Assembly (NCBI GenBank): GCA_035691485.1
Contig: DASSIZ010000003.1
Coordinates: 1 to 64,000 of the forward strand
Direction of reading: 5' to 3'
Origin: Terriglobales bacterium
GTDB taxonomy: Bacteria > Acidobacteriota > Terriglobia > Terriglobales > Acidobacteriaceae
DNA length: 64,000 bases
Below the pieces are notes generated by a model. It had not been told where the DNA came from, searched no databases, and saw only the letters and a program-made list of their open reading frames with translations. Shown piece by piece: positions 31,753 through 41,254 of the stretch; position 1 is the stretch's first letter; each line of letters starts with the position of its first letter. Made by a program: the position numbers and the translations under genes.

Positions 31753-33072
31753 ATGTCCACACTCGCGTCGCGCCCAGTGATCGAGAGCACGGTCGCACCA
31801 CCGCGCGCGGCCCGCGTCGTGCTCAGCCATCCCGGGATAGGACCCTTCGTGCAGCACGCGGCGCGGGCGCTGCAAGAGGCCGGCTTGCTGTCGGCTTATG
31901 TCACCACCTTTCACTACGACAAGCGGAGCGCTCTCGGACGCCTGCTCCGGACCGCCATGGTTGCTGTAACGCGCAATGCCGAGCAGCAGCTTTCGCGTCG
32001 AGCAATCACCGAGGTCCCCCGCGAAGTCATCCAGTCGCACCCGCTGCCGGAAATGATCCGCATGGCGGCGGTCAAGGGCACCAATCCGATCACGACAGAC
32101 CGCGTGTGGGACGTGACGGAGAAATGGTTCGACCGCATCGTGGCGCGTCATCACCTGGATGGCAGCGACGCAGTTTATGGGTATGAATATGCCGCGCTGG
32201 CGACATTCCAGGCGCAGAAGGCGCGGGGCGGGCTCTGCCTATATGACATGCCGATCTGTCACCATGCGACTACCCGCCGCTGGGTGGGGGCGGAGTACGA
32301 AAAATTTCCGGAGCTAGTCACGCCCTACGAGCGCCATCGTTGGAAACTTGCGGCAGAACGCAACCGGCGGAAGGATGCTGAATTGGCGCTCGCTGACCGG
32401 GTGGTCGCCGCTTCCAAGTTCGTGCGGGACTCGCTGGTCGCTGCCGGAGTGGCGCCGGAGCGAATCTGGCAGCTTCCATCGGGTGCGCCGCCGGTTGACA
32501 CCTCAGGCCGCAAGGCTGAATCCGGCAAGTTCGTGTTCATCATGGCGGGCCACCTTTCCGTTCGCAAAGGTACGCATTACCTGCTGGATGCCTGGCGCAA
32601 GCTGGCGCCAGCGTCCAACATCGAGCTGTGGTTGTTGGGCAACTGGCAACTACCGGAGAAGATGAAGCAGGCGCTTCCGGCAAACGTCACGTATAGCCCA
32701 ACGATTCCACGCCCAGAGCTGTATGCGCGTTTCGATCGCGCCCACGTTTTTGTTTTTCCGACCCTGGCCGAGGGCTTGGCGCTGACGCCGCTGCAGGCCA
32801 TGTCACGCGGCCTGCCGGTCATTACAACCCCGAATAGCGGCTGTGAGACGTTCGTACGAGACGGGGAGAACGGCTGGCTCGTTCCGCCCGGCAATGTCGA
32901 TGCGCTGGCGTCGGCAATGCAGTCCGCGATCGAGCGCGGGGTGCAAGTCGAGGAGATGGGCCGCGAGGCAGCGGCCACGGTCGGGCGCTGGCAGTGGAGC
33001 GACTACCGTGCTGAACTCGGGCGGGCGGTCAGTGAGTTTATCCAACAGCGCTGCACAACGACGGCGCAATGA
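31753..33072 (+). CDS. Glycosyltransferase family 4-like protein
   Basis: A 439-aa GT-B glycosyltransferase and the first gene of the glycan cluster. The C-terminal domain has FIMAGHLSVRKGTHYLLDAW, VFPTLAEGLALTPLQAMSRG and GLPVITTPNSGCETFVRDGE, the nucleotide-sugar binding region of GT4. The second Glu of the EX7E motif is Gln here (EGLALTPLQ). The N-terminal domain has VVLSHPGIGPFVQHAARALQ. It probably adds a sugar to a lipid-linked intermediate on the cytoplasmic face. There is no clear Shine-Dalgarno. Confidence 0.88.
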   Translation: MSTLASRPVIESTVAPPRAARVVLSHPGIGPFVQHAARALQEAGLLSAYVTTFHYDKRSALGRLLRTAMVAVTRNAEQQLSRRAITEVPREVIQSHPLPEMIRMAAVKGTNPITTDRVWDVTEKWFDRIVARHHLDGSDAVYGYEYAALATFQAQKARGGLCLYDMPICHHATTRRWVGAEYEKFPELVTPYERHRWKLAAERNRRKDAELALADRVVAASKFVRDSLVAAGVAPERIWQLPSGAPPVDTSGRKAESGKFVFIMAGHLSVRKGTHYLLDAWRKLAPASNIELWLLGNWQLPEKMKQALPANVTYSPTIPRPELYARFDRAHVFVFPTLAEGLALTPLQAMSRGLPVITTPNSGCETFVRDGENGWLVPPGNVDALASAMQSAIERGVQVEEMGREAAATVGRWQWSDYRAELGRAVSEFIQQRCTTTAQ

Positions 33073-33134
33073 CGCGCGCGGCATGACAAGACTGGAATGA
33101 CCGGGCCAACCACATCAACGAATCCGAGGATGGC

Positions 33135-34364
33135 GTGCGCGTCTGCCTGATCGGAGCTACTCATCCCTGTCATAACCCGCGCCTGGTGCGCGAGGCCGAC
33201 GCGCTGGCCGAGCGCGGCCACCAGGTGCGCGTGGTTGCCGTGCAGGCGGTGCCTGAACTCGTGGCTGACGACGAGAAACTGGTTGCGAGCCGGCACTGGC
33301 GCTTGCAGGTGGCAAGCATTCTGCGGTCGCCGTGGCCGAATCGGTTGCGCGCCATACCGAACCGCCTGCGTCGCGGTGCCGCGGCCAAAGAGTTTCAACG
33401 CAGCGGCAAGTGCGATGCCGCTGAGCACGCGCTCTGCGAAGCGGCGCCACAGTTATTGCGGCTCGCCCTGGCCGAGCCGGCGGACTGGTTCATTGCCCAT
33501 ACCCAGACCGTCCTGGGTGTAGCGGCGAAGGCGGCGCGGCACTATGGCTCACATCTCGGGTTTGATTGCGAAGACCTGCTCGGCGAGCGTGGGCAAGCTG
33601 CGCCGGAAATGGCGCAGGCCGTTGAGCGCGCGTATTTGCCCGCGTGCGACTACATCACGGTGACTTCAAGGGCGATGCAGGCCCGGCTCCAGCAGCAATA
33701 CTCCATCGCGCCGCCCACTGTGCTCTATAACGTCTTTCCGCTGGCTTTGGCCGCGAAACTGCTGCCTCCGCAACAGCGTCCCCACAGTCCGGCGCTGCGC
33801 CTGCATTGGATCGGCCAGACCGCCGGTCCCGGCAAAGGACTGGAAGAAGCGGTGGAAGCTGCGTCGCTGGCGGAAGGGGGAGTCGAGATTTACCTGCGCG
33901 GCAACCCCGCCGCCGGATTCGGGGTGAAACTATCGAGCTTGGCGCAGGAGCGGGGTGTCCCGATCAAGTTTTTGCCGCACGTTCATCATGACGATGTGCT
34001 GACGACGATGGGCGAGTTCGACATTGGCCTGGGGCTGGAGCGCACCTCCGATTCCAATTACTCCCTGACTGTCACCAACAAGGTCTTCAGCTACATGCTT
34101 GCCGGGCTTGCAATTGCCTTAACCGACACGCCGGGTCAACGCGAAGTTTTCGAGCAGGCCCCGACCGCGGCTTTCATTTATCCGTGCGGCCGTCCCGAAC
34201 TGCTGGCGGCCCGCCTGCGCCAGTGGCGCGACGACCGGCTTGCCCTGCGAGCAGCGCAATGCGCGTCATGGCAAGCTGCGCGCGCGCGGTTTAGCTGGGA
34301 GCGGGAGAAGCCGCGGTATCTGCAGCTTCTGGAGACACCGATGGCGCGAGAGGCGCACAGCTGA
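33135..34364 (+). CDS. Glycosyltransferase, GT-B fold
   Basis: A 409-aa protein starting at a GTG with GAGGATGGC upstream. The N-terminal half reads VCLIGATHPCHNPRLVREAD and LAERGHQVRVVAV, typical of GT4. The C-terminal half has LHWIGQTAGPGKGLEEAVEA and FDIGLGLERTSDSNYSLTVT, then KVFSYMLAGLAIALTDTPGQ. This last pattern occurs in GT4-like enzymes of surface polysaccharide clusters. Donor and acceptor unknown. Confidence 0.85.
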   Translation: MRVCLIGATHPCHNPRLVREADALAERGHQVRVVAVQAVPELVADDEKLVASRHWRLQVASILRSPWPNRLRAIPNRLRRGAAAKEFQRSGKCDAAEHALCEAAPQLLRLALAEPADWFIAHTQTVLGVAAKAARHYGSHLGFDCEDLLGERGQAAPEMAQAVERAYLPACDYITVTSRAMQARLQQQYSIAPPTVLYNVFPLALAAKLLPPQQRPHSPALRLHWIGQTAGPGKGLEEAVEAASLAEGGVEIYLRGNPAAGFGVKLSSLAQERGVPIKFLPHVHHDDVLTTMGEFDIGLGLERTSDSNYSLTVTNKVFSYMLAGLAIALTDTPGQREVFEQAPTAAFIYPCGRPELLAARLRQWRDDRLALRAAQCASWQAARARFSWEREKPRYLQLLETPMAREAHS

Positions 34365-34450
34365 ACGAAAGCTTTCGAAACCTCGCAAACCTGGGAAAGG
34401 CTGAGCTTGGGCTCGAATCCGAATACTCACAGGAATCTTTCCAGCTTCTG

Positions 34451-34479
34451 TTTACGTTGTCTCGACAGTTGTCTAGAAT
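34451..34479 (+). promoter_or_regulatory. Promoter of the wza-like gene
   Basis: TTTACG (34451-34456), a 17-base spacer and TAGAAT (34474-34479) lie 49 bases before the start codon. The same TTTACG-N17 arrangement occurs before sucC (63642-63670). This suggests an internal promoter within the glycan cluster. Confidence 0.65.
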
Positions 34480-34527
34480 GACTCAACCTGTTCCGGAAAC
34501 CGACCCGTTTTGCAACGAGGTAGCATA

Positions 34528-35550
34528 ATGTCGCTGCTCCCTGCCTGGAATCGCCGCGTTGGGATTGTTGTAGTCATCGCCGGGATGTTGCCGGCATGCG
34601 CACAAGAGCCGCAGCAGCCCTCGGCGCCGTCTCAAAGCCAGCAGGCGCAACCGTCAAACAACGGCAACGCCAATCCATCGACCGCCGACCGGTCGCCGGC
34701 GCACATGCAGATCTCGTCTCCGGCTTCGGCGACTCCAGCGGAAATGCTGATCGGTCCCGGTGATGAAGGAGACTTGTCAGCGTACGGCGTGCCGGAGTTG
34801 AACACGCACTTCCGCGTGGAAGGCAGCGGAGATGTTTACCTGCCGCTGATCGGAAAGTTTCACATCGCGGGGTTGACCTCTGACGCGGCGCAAGCCGAAC
34901 TCAACAAGATGTACGAAGCGGGCGGCTATTTGCGGAACGCTCATGTGAATGTCTACATCAAGGAGTACACGACGCAGGGCATCTCGGTACTGGGGGAGGT
35001 GAATCATCCCGGCATTTATTCGGCGCTGAATGCGCGGCGGCTGTTTGACGTGTTCCTGATCGCGGGCGGGCTCACGCCGCGAGCCGGCAGGACCGCCACC
35101 ATCGCCCACTCCAAGGAACCGGACAAGCCGATCGTGGTTCCTATCAGGAATAATGAGGGGACGGGCGAGGCCAACATCGAAATTCAACCCGGCGACACGA
35201 TCACGGTTTCAGCGGCGGGCGTAGTGTACGTCATCGGTGAGGTGAATCGCCCGGGCGCCTTTGTTCTCGACAGCACGCAGAGTCCGAGCTTGTTGCAAAT
35301 CATGGCGGCGGCCGCCGGTCCGACCCACCTGGCGCAACTCAGTCACACTCGTTTGATCCGGCAGACGCCCAAGGGCCTGGAGAGCAAGGACGTGGATCTG
35401 AAGAAAATCATGCAGGCCAAGGCGGGTGACGTTACGGTCGAGGCCAACGACATCGTGTTCGTGCCGGGCAGCCGCGGCAAGTCCGCCATGGAACGCGGCT
35501 CAGGTTCGGTCTTGAGCATGCTCACCAACCTCGCCTTGTACCGGTTCTAA
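34528..35550 (+). CDS. Polysaccharide export outer membrane lipoprotein, Wza-like
   Basis: A 340-aa exported protein. A hydrophobic leader (VGIVVVIAGMLPAC) ends in a lipobox-like LPAC. A Gln/Pro/Ser/Asn-rich linker follows. The Poly_export domain begins near residue 75 (LIGPGDEGDLSAYGVPELNT, then VYLPLIGKFHIAGLTSDAAQ). Two SLBB-type segments follow (TQGISVLGEVNHPGIYSALN and AAGVVYVIGEVNRPGAFVLD). Wza-type proteins form the outer-membrane channel for exported glycans. GAGG seven bases ahead of ATG 34528 supports this start. No Wzc-like co-polymerase or Wzx/Wzy gene is seen in the window. Confidence 0.9.
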   Translation: MSLLPAWNRRVGIVVVIAGMLPACAQEPQQPSAPSQSQQAQPSNNGNANPSTADRSPAHMQISSPASATPAEMLIGPGDEGDLSAYGVPELNTHFRVEGSGDVYLPLIGKFHIAGLTSDAAQAELNKMYEAGGYLRNAHVNVYIKEYTTQGISVLGEVNHPGIYSALNARRLFDVFLIAGGLTPRAGRTATIAHSKEPDKPIVVPIRNNEGTGEANIEIQPGDTITVSAAGVVYVIGEVNRPGAFVLDSTQSPSLLQIMAAAAGPTHLAQLSHTRLIRQTPKGLESKDVDLKKIMQAKAGDVTVEANDIVFVPGSRGKSAMERGSGSVLSMLTNLALYRF

Positions 35551-35594
35551 GGAGCCACTATTCGGCGACATCCCCGTTTCCGCGCCCGATCCGC

Positions 35595-36914
35595 ATGAGA
35601 ACCGTCCTGGTCGTCGGGCCCGACTTTGTGCCCAGCAGCACTCCTCCAGCGCTGCGCCTGCGTTTCCTGGTGCGTCACCTGCGAGAATTCGGGTGGAACC
35701 CGGTGGTGGTGTCGGTCGATCCGAGCCGCTACGAACAAGTCACGGACCCGGAAAACGAGAAGCTCCTGCTTAGCGACCTGGAAGTAATTCGCACGCCTGC
35801 GGCTTCTCCGGCCTGGACGCGGAAGTTCGGCATCGGCGACTTGGGACTGCGTTCCTTGCGCCAACAGTGGAAGGCGATTCGCAGCATCTGCGCGCGCCGA
35901 AAGATCGACCTGCTGTTCTTTTCCGTCCCGCCCTACCCGACCATGGTGCTTGGCCGCTTCGCTTTCCAGCGCTACCGGATCCCGTACGTCGTGGACTACC
36001 AGGATCCGTGGGTGACCGACTATTACGCCGGCAGGCCGAAGCACGAGCGTCCGCCCAAGTGGAAGCTGTTCAATGCCATTGCCAAGCGGATGGAACCATT
36101 CACGCTGCGGCGGGCCGCACACCTCACAGGCGTTTCTCAAGGCACCACCGATTTCGTCGCGCGACGCTATCCATGGTTGAACGGGGTAGGAACAACCGAA
36201 ATTCCGCTGGGCGTGGAACCCGGAGACATTGATTATGTCCGTCGTCATCCGCGATCCAACCAGGTATTCAGCAGCGACGACGGCATGGTTCATCTTTCCT
36301 ACGCCGGCGTGTACATTCCGGGCATGAATGGGGCATTGCGCGCCCTGTTCGACGCGGTTCGACTCGGAATGACGGAAGACCCGCAGTTGTTCGGCCGGTT
36401 GCGCCTGCATTTTGTCGGCACGAGTTACGCATCGAAACCAGCCGGGCAGGTGATGGCGGCCGCCGGGGAAGCCGGAGTTGCCGGGTTGGTCTCGGAACGC
36501 GCCGCGCGCGTGCCTTACCTTGATGCGCTCCAGATCCTGCTCGAATCTGACGCTGTCATGTTGCTGGGGTCGGACGCGCCGCACTACACCGCCTCCAAGC
36601 TTTTTCCTTACATTCTTTCGCAAAAGCCGCTCCTGGCAATCTTTCATCGGGAGAGCAGCGTGGTGCGGATTGCGGCCGAGACCCGCGCCGGGACAGTGAT
36701 CCCGTTTGACAACGTGAATGATCCGCCCGCGCACAGGGTCGCCGAGATTCGCTCGTGGCTGACCGCACTTCTCCGGGCGCCGGCCGAGTTGCAGCCGAAA
36801 ACGGATTGGAAAGCGTTCGAACAATACACGGCGCGCGCCATGTCGCAGCGTTTGGCGGCGGTGTTCGATCGCACTGTAGCTGCAGAAGGAGCGCTCAGCG
36901 CGCGGGCCCGCTAG
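35595..36914 (+). CDS. Glycosyltransferase family 4-like protein
   Basis: A 439-aa protein. The N-terminal domain is LVVGPDFVPSSTPPALRLRF, then HLREFGWNPVVVSVDPSRYE. IDLLFFSVPPYPTMVLGRFA and YVVDYQDPWVTDYY are typical of the GT4 enzymes in exopolysaccharide clusters. In the C-terminal domain the usual EX7E region is replaced by DAVMLLGSDAPHYTASKLFP, then YILSQKPLLAIFH. It is followed seven bases later by another glycosyltransferase gene. Confidence 0.85.
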   Translation: MRTVLVVGPDFVPSSTPPALRLRFLVRHLREFGWNPVVVSVDPSRYEQVTDPENEKLLLSDLEVIRTPAASPAWTRKFGIGDLGLRSLRQQWKAIRSICARRKIDLLFFSVPPYPTMVLGRFAFQRYRIPYVVDYQDPWVTDYYAGRPKHERPPKWKLFNAIAKRMEPFTLRRAAHLTGVSQGTTDFVARRYPWLNGVGTTEIPLGVEPGDIDYVRRHPRSNQVFSSDDGMVHLSYAGVYIPGMNGALRALFDAVRLGMTEDPQLFGRLRLHFVGTSYASKPAGQVMAAAGEAGVAGLVSERAARVPYLDALQILLESDAVMLLGSDAPHYTASKLFPYILSQKPLLAIFHRESSVVRIAAETRAGTVIPFDNVNDPPAHRVAEIRSWLTALLRAPAELQPKTDWKAFEQYTARAMSQRLAAVFDRTVAAEGALSARAR

Positions 36915-36921
36915 CGATTAC

Positions 36922-38082
36922 ATGTCGATGCCGCCGATCAAAATCGTGCATGTGGTCCCGTCGTTCTATCCGGCGCACAGTTACGGCGGTCCCATCCAAT
37001 CCGTGTATGCGTTGACGAACGCCTTGGCGCGCCAGGGTTGCGAAGTTCGGGTACTCACCACCAATGCCAACGGACTCGGCGCGGTCCTGCCGGTAGATAC
37101 CGCACGCGAACATCGGCTTGGCGACGGCATATCCGTACGCTATTGCCCGCGCCGCGTGCGCCACTCCGTCTCCCCGGAATTGCTGCGCGTGCTGCCGGAT
37201 TATGTCCGCTGGGCCGACGTAGTTCATCTCACCGCCGTATACAATTTCACGACTTTCCCAACCCTTGCCATGGCGCGCCGGCACCGCAAGCCAGTGGTGT
37301 GGTCGCCGCGGGGAGCGCTCCAGCGTTGGACCGGCTCGCGACGGCCGAACGTTAAAGCGATTTGGGAGTTGGTCGCGCGAGGCCTGGCCACTAACCACCT
37401 CGTTCTTCACGTCACCAGCGAGCAGGAAAGCATCGAGAGCCTGCGGAAATTTCCCGCCGCCCGCGCCGAGCTGATTCCTAACGGAATCGAGATCCCCGCG
37501 GCTGTCTCGCACGAGGAGAGCAAGGGTCCGTTGCGTTTGCTCTTCATCGGCCGCATCGACCCGAAGAAAGGAATTGAAAACCTGCTGGACGCCTGCGCGC
37601 GCCTCGATTTTCCCTCGGTGCTCACGATTGCCGGCAGCGGAGAAGAGGCTTACTTGCGTTCCATTGAGGCGCGGGTTCACCGCCTCGGCCTGGACGAGAT
37701 GGCGACCATGACGGGCGAGGTGCGCGACGATGCCAAGGAGCGCGTCTATTGGCAGGCCGACATCTGCATGGTGCCGTCGTTCACGGAAAATTTTGCCCTC
37801 GTGGTTGCCGAAGCGCTGGCGCGCGCGGTGCCGGTCATTGCCAGTCGCGGTACCCCGTGGCAGGCGGTGGAACGAAAAGGCTGTGGCCGCTGGGTGGAGA
37901 ACAGTCCGGAGAGCCTGGCTTCCGCCATCACGCAACTTCGCTCGATGCCTTTGCGCGAGATGGGCCGGCGCGGGCGTGAGTGGATGCAGCAAGATTTCTC
38001 CTGGGACACAATTGGCGCGCGCATGGTTGCTGTTTATCGGGAGTTGCTGGCGGAAAAAGGCGCGACTGCTGCCGCCACATAG
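36922..38082 (+). CDS. Glycosyltransferase family 4 protein
   Basis: A 386-aa GT-B enzyme with complete family motifs. VPSFYPAHSYGGPIQSVYAL is at the N-terminus and PVVWSPRGALQRW in the middle. LRLLFIGRIDPKKGIENLLD, then SFTENFALVVAEALARAVPV with an intact EX7E, are at the C-terminus. The pattern is common in GT4 enzymes that add sugars to undecaprenyl-linked oligosaccharides. Confidence 0.92.
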   Translation: MSMPPIKIVHVVPSFYPAHSYGGPIQSVYALTNALARQGCEVRVLTTNANGLGAVLPVDTAREHRLGDGISVRYCPRRVRHSVSPELLRVLPDYVRWADVVHLTAVYNFTTFPTLAMARRHRKPVVWSPRGALQRWTGSRRPNVKAIWELVARGLATNHLVLHVTSEQESIESLRKFPAARAELIPNGIEIPAAVSHEESKGPLRLLFIGRIDPKKGIENLLDACARLDFPSVLTIAGSGEEAYLRSIEARVHRLGLDEMATMTGEVRDDAKERVYWQADICMVPSFTENFALVVAEALARAVPVIASRGTPWQAVERKGCGRWVENSPESLASAITQLRSMPLREMGRRGREWMQQDFSWDTIGARMVAVYRELLAEKGATAAAT

Positions 38083-38172
38083 AGGAGCGCGGGTGCGATT
38101 TCGAAACTCGACGATTGCGGCGCCGTCACGGCCTGTGGTACTAGTTAGCGAATTGTTCGTCGCGGGGGAGTT

Positions 38173-39066
38173 TTGCCTACCAGGAATCTGATTGCGACCG
38201 AATTGTCCGCCGCCAGCGATCGCACCGTGCCGCCCGCGGCTGTTTCCGTCGTGATCCTGGCCTGCGACGAGGAACGCAATTTGCCCGATTGCCTGGCCAG
38301 CCTGCAAGGACTCGCTTGCGAATTATTCGTCGTCGATTCCGGCAGCACCGATCGCACCCGCGAGATCGCCGCCGCCGCGGGCGCGGTGGTGGTGGAGCAC
38401 CCATTCGAAAACTACTCCGCGCAGCGTAACTGGGCGCAGCACAACCTGCCGCTCCAGGCTGACTGGGTACTGCACCTGGATTCCGATGAGCGTCTTACCC
38501 CGGAGCTGGTCGTCGAGATCAACAGCACGCTGCGAACTCCTCCCGCCGGCGTTGACGGTTTTCTGTTTCGCAAGCGCACTGTCTTCATGGGCCGCTGGAT
38601 CCGCCACGGGGGGCATTATCCGGCGTACCACCTGCGATTGTTTCGCAAGGACCGCGGCAGTTGTGAACAGCGCTTGTACGATCAGCATTTCGTTGTTCCG
38701 GGAAAAACCGTAGCGCTCCGCCACGACTACGTTGACGTCCTGACCTCCGACCTCGACCAGTGGACGCTGCGTCACCTCCGCTGGGCGGAATTGGAAGCCC
38801 GGGAAGCATTAGGAGGAGAACGCGCCCCCGACCGCGTGAGCCCAGACGCATTCGGCAATCCCATTCAGCGCCGCCGATGGCTGCGAGAAAGTTTTTATGG
38901 CCGCTGGCCGCTGTTTGTCCGCCCGTTTCTCTACTGGGTCTACCGCTATATCTTTCGCCTGGGATTTCTCGACGGCCGCCAGGGCCTGGTGTTTCATTTT
39001 CTCCAGGGCTGCTGGTTCCGCTTGATGATCGACGTGAAAATCTACGAACTCCGCAAACGCCGGTAG
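38173..39066 (+). CDS. Glycosyltransferase family 2 protein (WaaE/KdtX-like)
   Basis: A 297-aa GT-A enzyme. It has VSVVILACDEERNLPDCLAS, FVVDSGSTDRT and the metal-binding HLDSDERL, with the long spacing typical of the LPS core beta-1,4-glucosyltransferase group. The C-terminal part is basic and aromatic (FYGRWPLFVRPFLYWVYRYI), suggesting membrane association. The start is uncertain: the TTG at 38173 has GGGGGAG only two bases away, so translation may begin slightly further in. Confidence 0.87.
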   Translation: MPTRNLIATELSAASDRTVPPAAVSVVILACDEERNLPDCLASLQGLACELFVVDSGSTDRTREIAAAAGAVVVEHPFENYSAQRNWAQHNLPLQADWVLHLDSDERLTPELVVEINSTLRTPPAGVDGFLFRKRTVFMGRWIRHGGHYPAYHLRLFRKDRGSCEQRLYDQHFVVPGKTVALRHDYVDVLTSDLDQWTLRHLRWAELEAREALGGERAPDRVSPDAFGNPIQRRRWLRESFYGRWPLFVRPFLYWVYRYIFRLGFLDGRQGLVFHFLQGCWFRLMIDVKIYELRKRR

Positions 39067-39147
39067 AACACGCAAGATTTCCACCGCCAGTTTCGTGCTA
39101 TTCTCGCTCGCAGATCGCTTCACATCGCGCAGGAAAAAATCAATTTC

Positions 39148-39375
39148 ATGATGCCTTCACGCGCCATTGACACTCCTGCGTCCCCGGACCGCGGAGACTT
39201 GGGTTCTGGAATCCCCGGGCACCACGAACATGTGCGCCGCAAGCGACGTCAACGGTCCCGATCTTTTTACAAGCGGTGGATCCGCCCCTACCAGCGTGAA
39301 TTGAAGAATGCCGTGTTGTTCGGCGTGGTCGTTGTTCTCGGATATTTTTTGTGGTCGATCGTCGCCGGACGTTGA
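39148..39375 (+). CDS. Small basic protein with one C-terminal membrane helix
   Basis: A 75-aa protein. The N-terminal 50 residues are polar and very Arg-rich (RRKRRQRSRSFYKRW). A single membrane helix follows (AVLFGVVVVLGYFLWSIV) and the protein ends at once. No family recognised. Its place between a glycosyltransferase and the carbamoyltransferase suggests a membrane anchor or accessory protein of the glycan machinery. AGGAAAAAA upstream is a weak Shine-Dalgarno. Confidence 0.6.
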   Translation: MMPSRAIDTPASPDRGDLGSGIPGHHEHVRRKRRQRSRSFYKRWIRPYQRELKNAVLFGVVVVLGYFLWSIVAGR

Positions 39376-39481
39376 GAACAACGCTCACGTACCTTTTCCG
39401 GCATTACGCACGCGGTCTCCTTTTCCTACAATGTTCGAACAATCTCAGGTGGCGAAGCAGGTTTCGCGCCGAGGAGAATGT

Positions 39482-41209
39482 TTGTACATCCTGGGGATAA
39501 ACGCCTACCACGGTGATGCCGCGGCTGCCTTGGTCAAAGACGGCCACCTGGTGGCCGCGGTGGAGGAAGAGCGCTTCAACCGCAAGAAGCACTGCGCCGG
39601 CTTTCCAACTCTCGCCGTGCGCTATTGCCTGGAAGAAGCAGGCATCAAGGCCTCGGACCTGGACCACATCGGCATCTCGCGCGATCCATCGGCAAACCTG
39701 CACAAAAAGATCCTGTTTTCCCTGACGCGGCTGACCAAAGTCGGCAACCTGATCGGCACGCGCCTGGCGAACGCCGCGAAAGTGCGCAGCCTGAAAGATG
39801 AATTGGCACGCGGGCTCGGCATCACCAGCGACAGCTTCCGCGCCCAGTTTCATAACGTGGAGCACCACAAGGCGCACATGGCGAGCTGTTTCCTGGTCTC
39901 GGATTTCGACCGCGCCGCCATCCTTTCCATCGACGGCTTCGGCGACTTCATCAGCACCATGTGGGGCCTTGGAGAGGGTGTGAAGATGCAGGTTCTGGGC
40001 GAGATCGAGTTTCCCCACTCGATGGGCTGCGTCTACACCGCCACCACCCAGTTTCTCGGCTTCCCGCACTATGGCGATGAAGGCAAGGTGATGGGGCTGG
40101 CACCCTACGGCAAGCCGCGGTTCCTCGATCAGTTTCGCGACATCGTCACCACCGAGAAGGACGGCCGCTTCCAGCTGAACCTCGACTACTTCCTGCATCA
40201 CTCCGAGGGCGTCGACATGACGTGGGACGAGGGCTCACCCACGGTTGGCCGCATCTTCTCCGACAAGTTCATCGAAACCTTCGGCCCGGCTCGCGAGAAG
40301 GGTGGGCCGATGCGTTCACATCACGAGGACATCGCGGCATCGCTGCAGGCGCGGCTGGAGGAAGTGAGTTTCCATGTTCTGCAACACCTGTACGATCAGA
40401 CGGGCAGCGACCGCCTGTGCCTGTCCGGTGGCGTGGCCTTTAACTCGGTGATGAACGGCAAAATCCTGTTGCATACGCCGTTCAAGCAGATCTATGCGCA
40501 GCCGGCCGCCGGTGACGCGGGCACCGCGGTCGGTGTTTGCTACTACCTCTATCACCTGCAACTGCACCAGCCGCGCGCTTACGTGATGGACCACGCCTAC
40601 ACCGGGCCGGGGTACGAGAACGGTCACATCGAATCCGCGGTACGCGATTCCGGCTTGCGCCACACTCGCCTGCAACCGGAGTGCGTGACGCGCATGGCGG
40701 CACGCGCCATTGCCGAAGGCCAGATCGTGGGTTGGTTCCAGGGCCGCATGGAGTTTGGACCGCGCGCGCTGGGAAACCGCAGCATCGTGGTCGATCCGCG
40801 CCGCGCCGAAATGAAAGACATCCTCAATGCGCGCATCAAGAAGCGGGAACCGTTTCGGCCATTCGCGCCCTCCATCCTGGAAGAACGCGTCTCCGAGTAC
40901 TTCGAGCAGTCGCACCCCGCGCCCAGCATGTTGATGGTTTACCAGGTCAAAGAAGACAAGCGGGCGCAGATCCCGGCGGTGACCCACGTCGACGGTTCGG
41001 GACGGCTGCAGACCGTGTCGCGCTCCACGAACGCGCGCTACTATGACCTGATCCGCGACTTCGAGGAGATCACGGGCGTTCCCGTGGTGCTCAACACTTC
41101 CTTCAACGAAGACGAGCCAATCGTGTGTACACCACAGGAGGCGCTCAGCTGTTTCCAGCGCACCCGCATGGACAAACTTTTTCTCGGCGATTACATGGTC
41201 GAGCACTGA
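39482..41209 (+). CDS. Carbamoyltransferase, NodU/CmcH family
   Basis: A 575-aa enzyme that transfers a carbamoyl group from carbamoyl phosphate, via carbamoyl-AMP, to a hydroxyl, usually on a sugar. The N-terminal TsaD-like domain begins YILGINAYHGDAAAALVKDG, and VEEERFNRKKHCAGFP follows. HNVEHHKAHMASCF and LSIDGFGD hold active-site residues. The C-terminal domain has RMEFGPRALGNRSIV, FRPFAPSI and VVLNTSFNEDEPIV. I choose the TTG at 39482 because GAGGAG lies five bases ahead and relatives begin at this point; an ATG at 39431 would add 17 residues. It points to a carbamoylated sugar in the glycan. Confidence 0.9.
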   Translation: MYILGINAYHGDAAAALVKDGHLVAAVEEERFNRKKHCAGFPTLAVRYCLEEAGIKASDLDHIGISRDPSANLHKKILFSLTRLTKVGNLIGTRLANAAKVRSLKDELARGLGITSDSFRAQFHNVEHHKAHMASCFLVSDFDRAAILSIDGFGDFISTMWGLGEGVKMQVLGEIEFPHSMGCVYTATTQFLGFPHYGDEGKVMGLAPYGKPRFLDQFRDIVTTEKDGRFQLNLDYFLHHSEGVDMTWDEGSPTVGRIFSDKFIETFGPAREKGGPMRSHHEDIAASLQARLEEVSFHVLQHLYDQTGSDRLCLSGGVAFNSVMNGKILLHTPFKQIYAQPAAGDAGTAVGVCYYLYHLQLHQPRAYVMDHAYTGPGYENGHIESAVRDSGLRHTRLQPECVTRMAARAIAEGQIVGWFQGRMEFGPRALGNRSIVVDPRRAEMKDILNARIKKREPFRPFAPSILEERVSEYFEQSHPAPSMLMVYQVKEDKRAQIPAVTHVDGSGRLQTVSRSTNARYYDLIRDFEEITGVPVVLNTSFNEDEPIVCTPQEALSCFQRTRMDKLFLGDYMVEH

Positions 41210-41254
41210 TGTTGAGGAGCCCCGCCCAAACGCGGGAACCGGATACCGAATAGA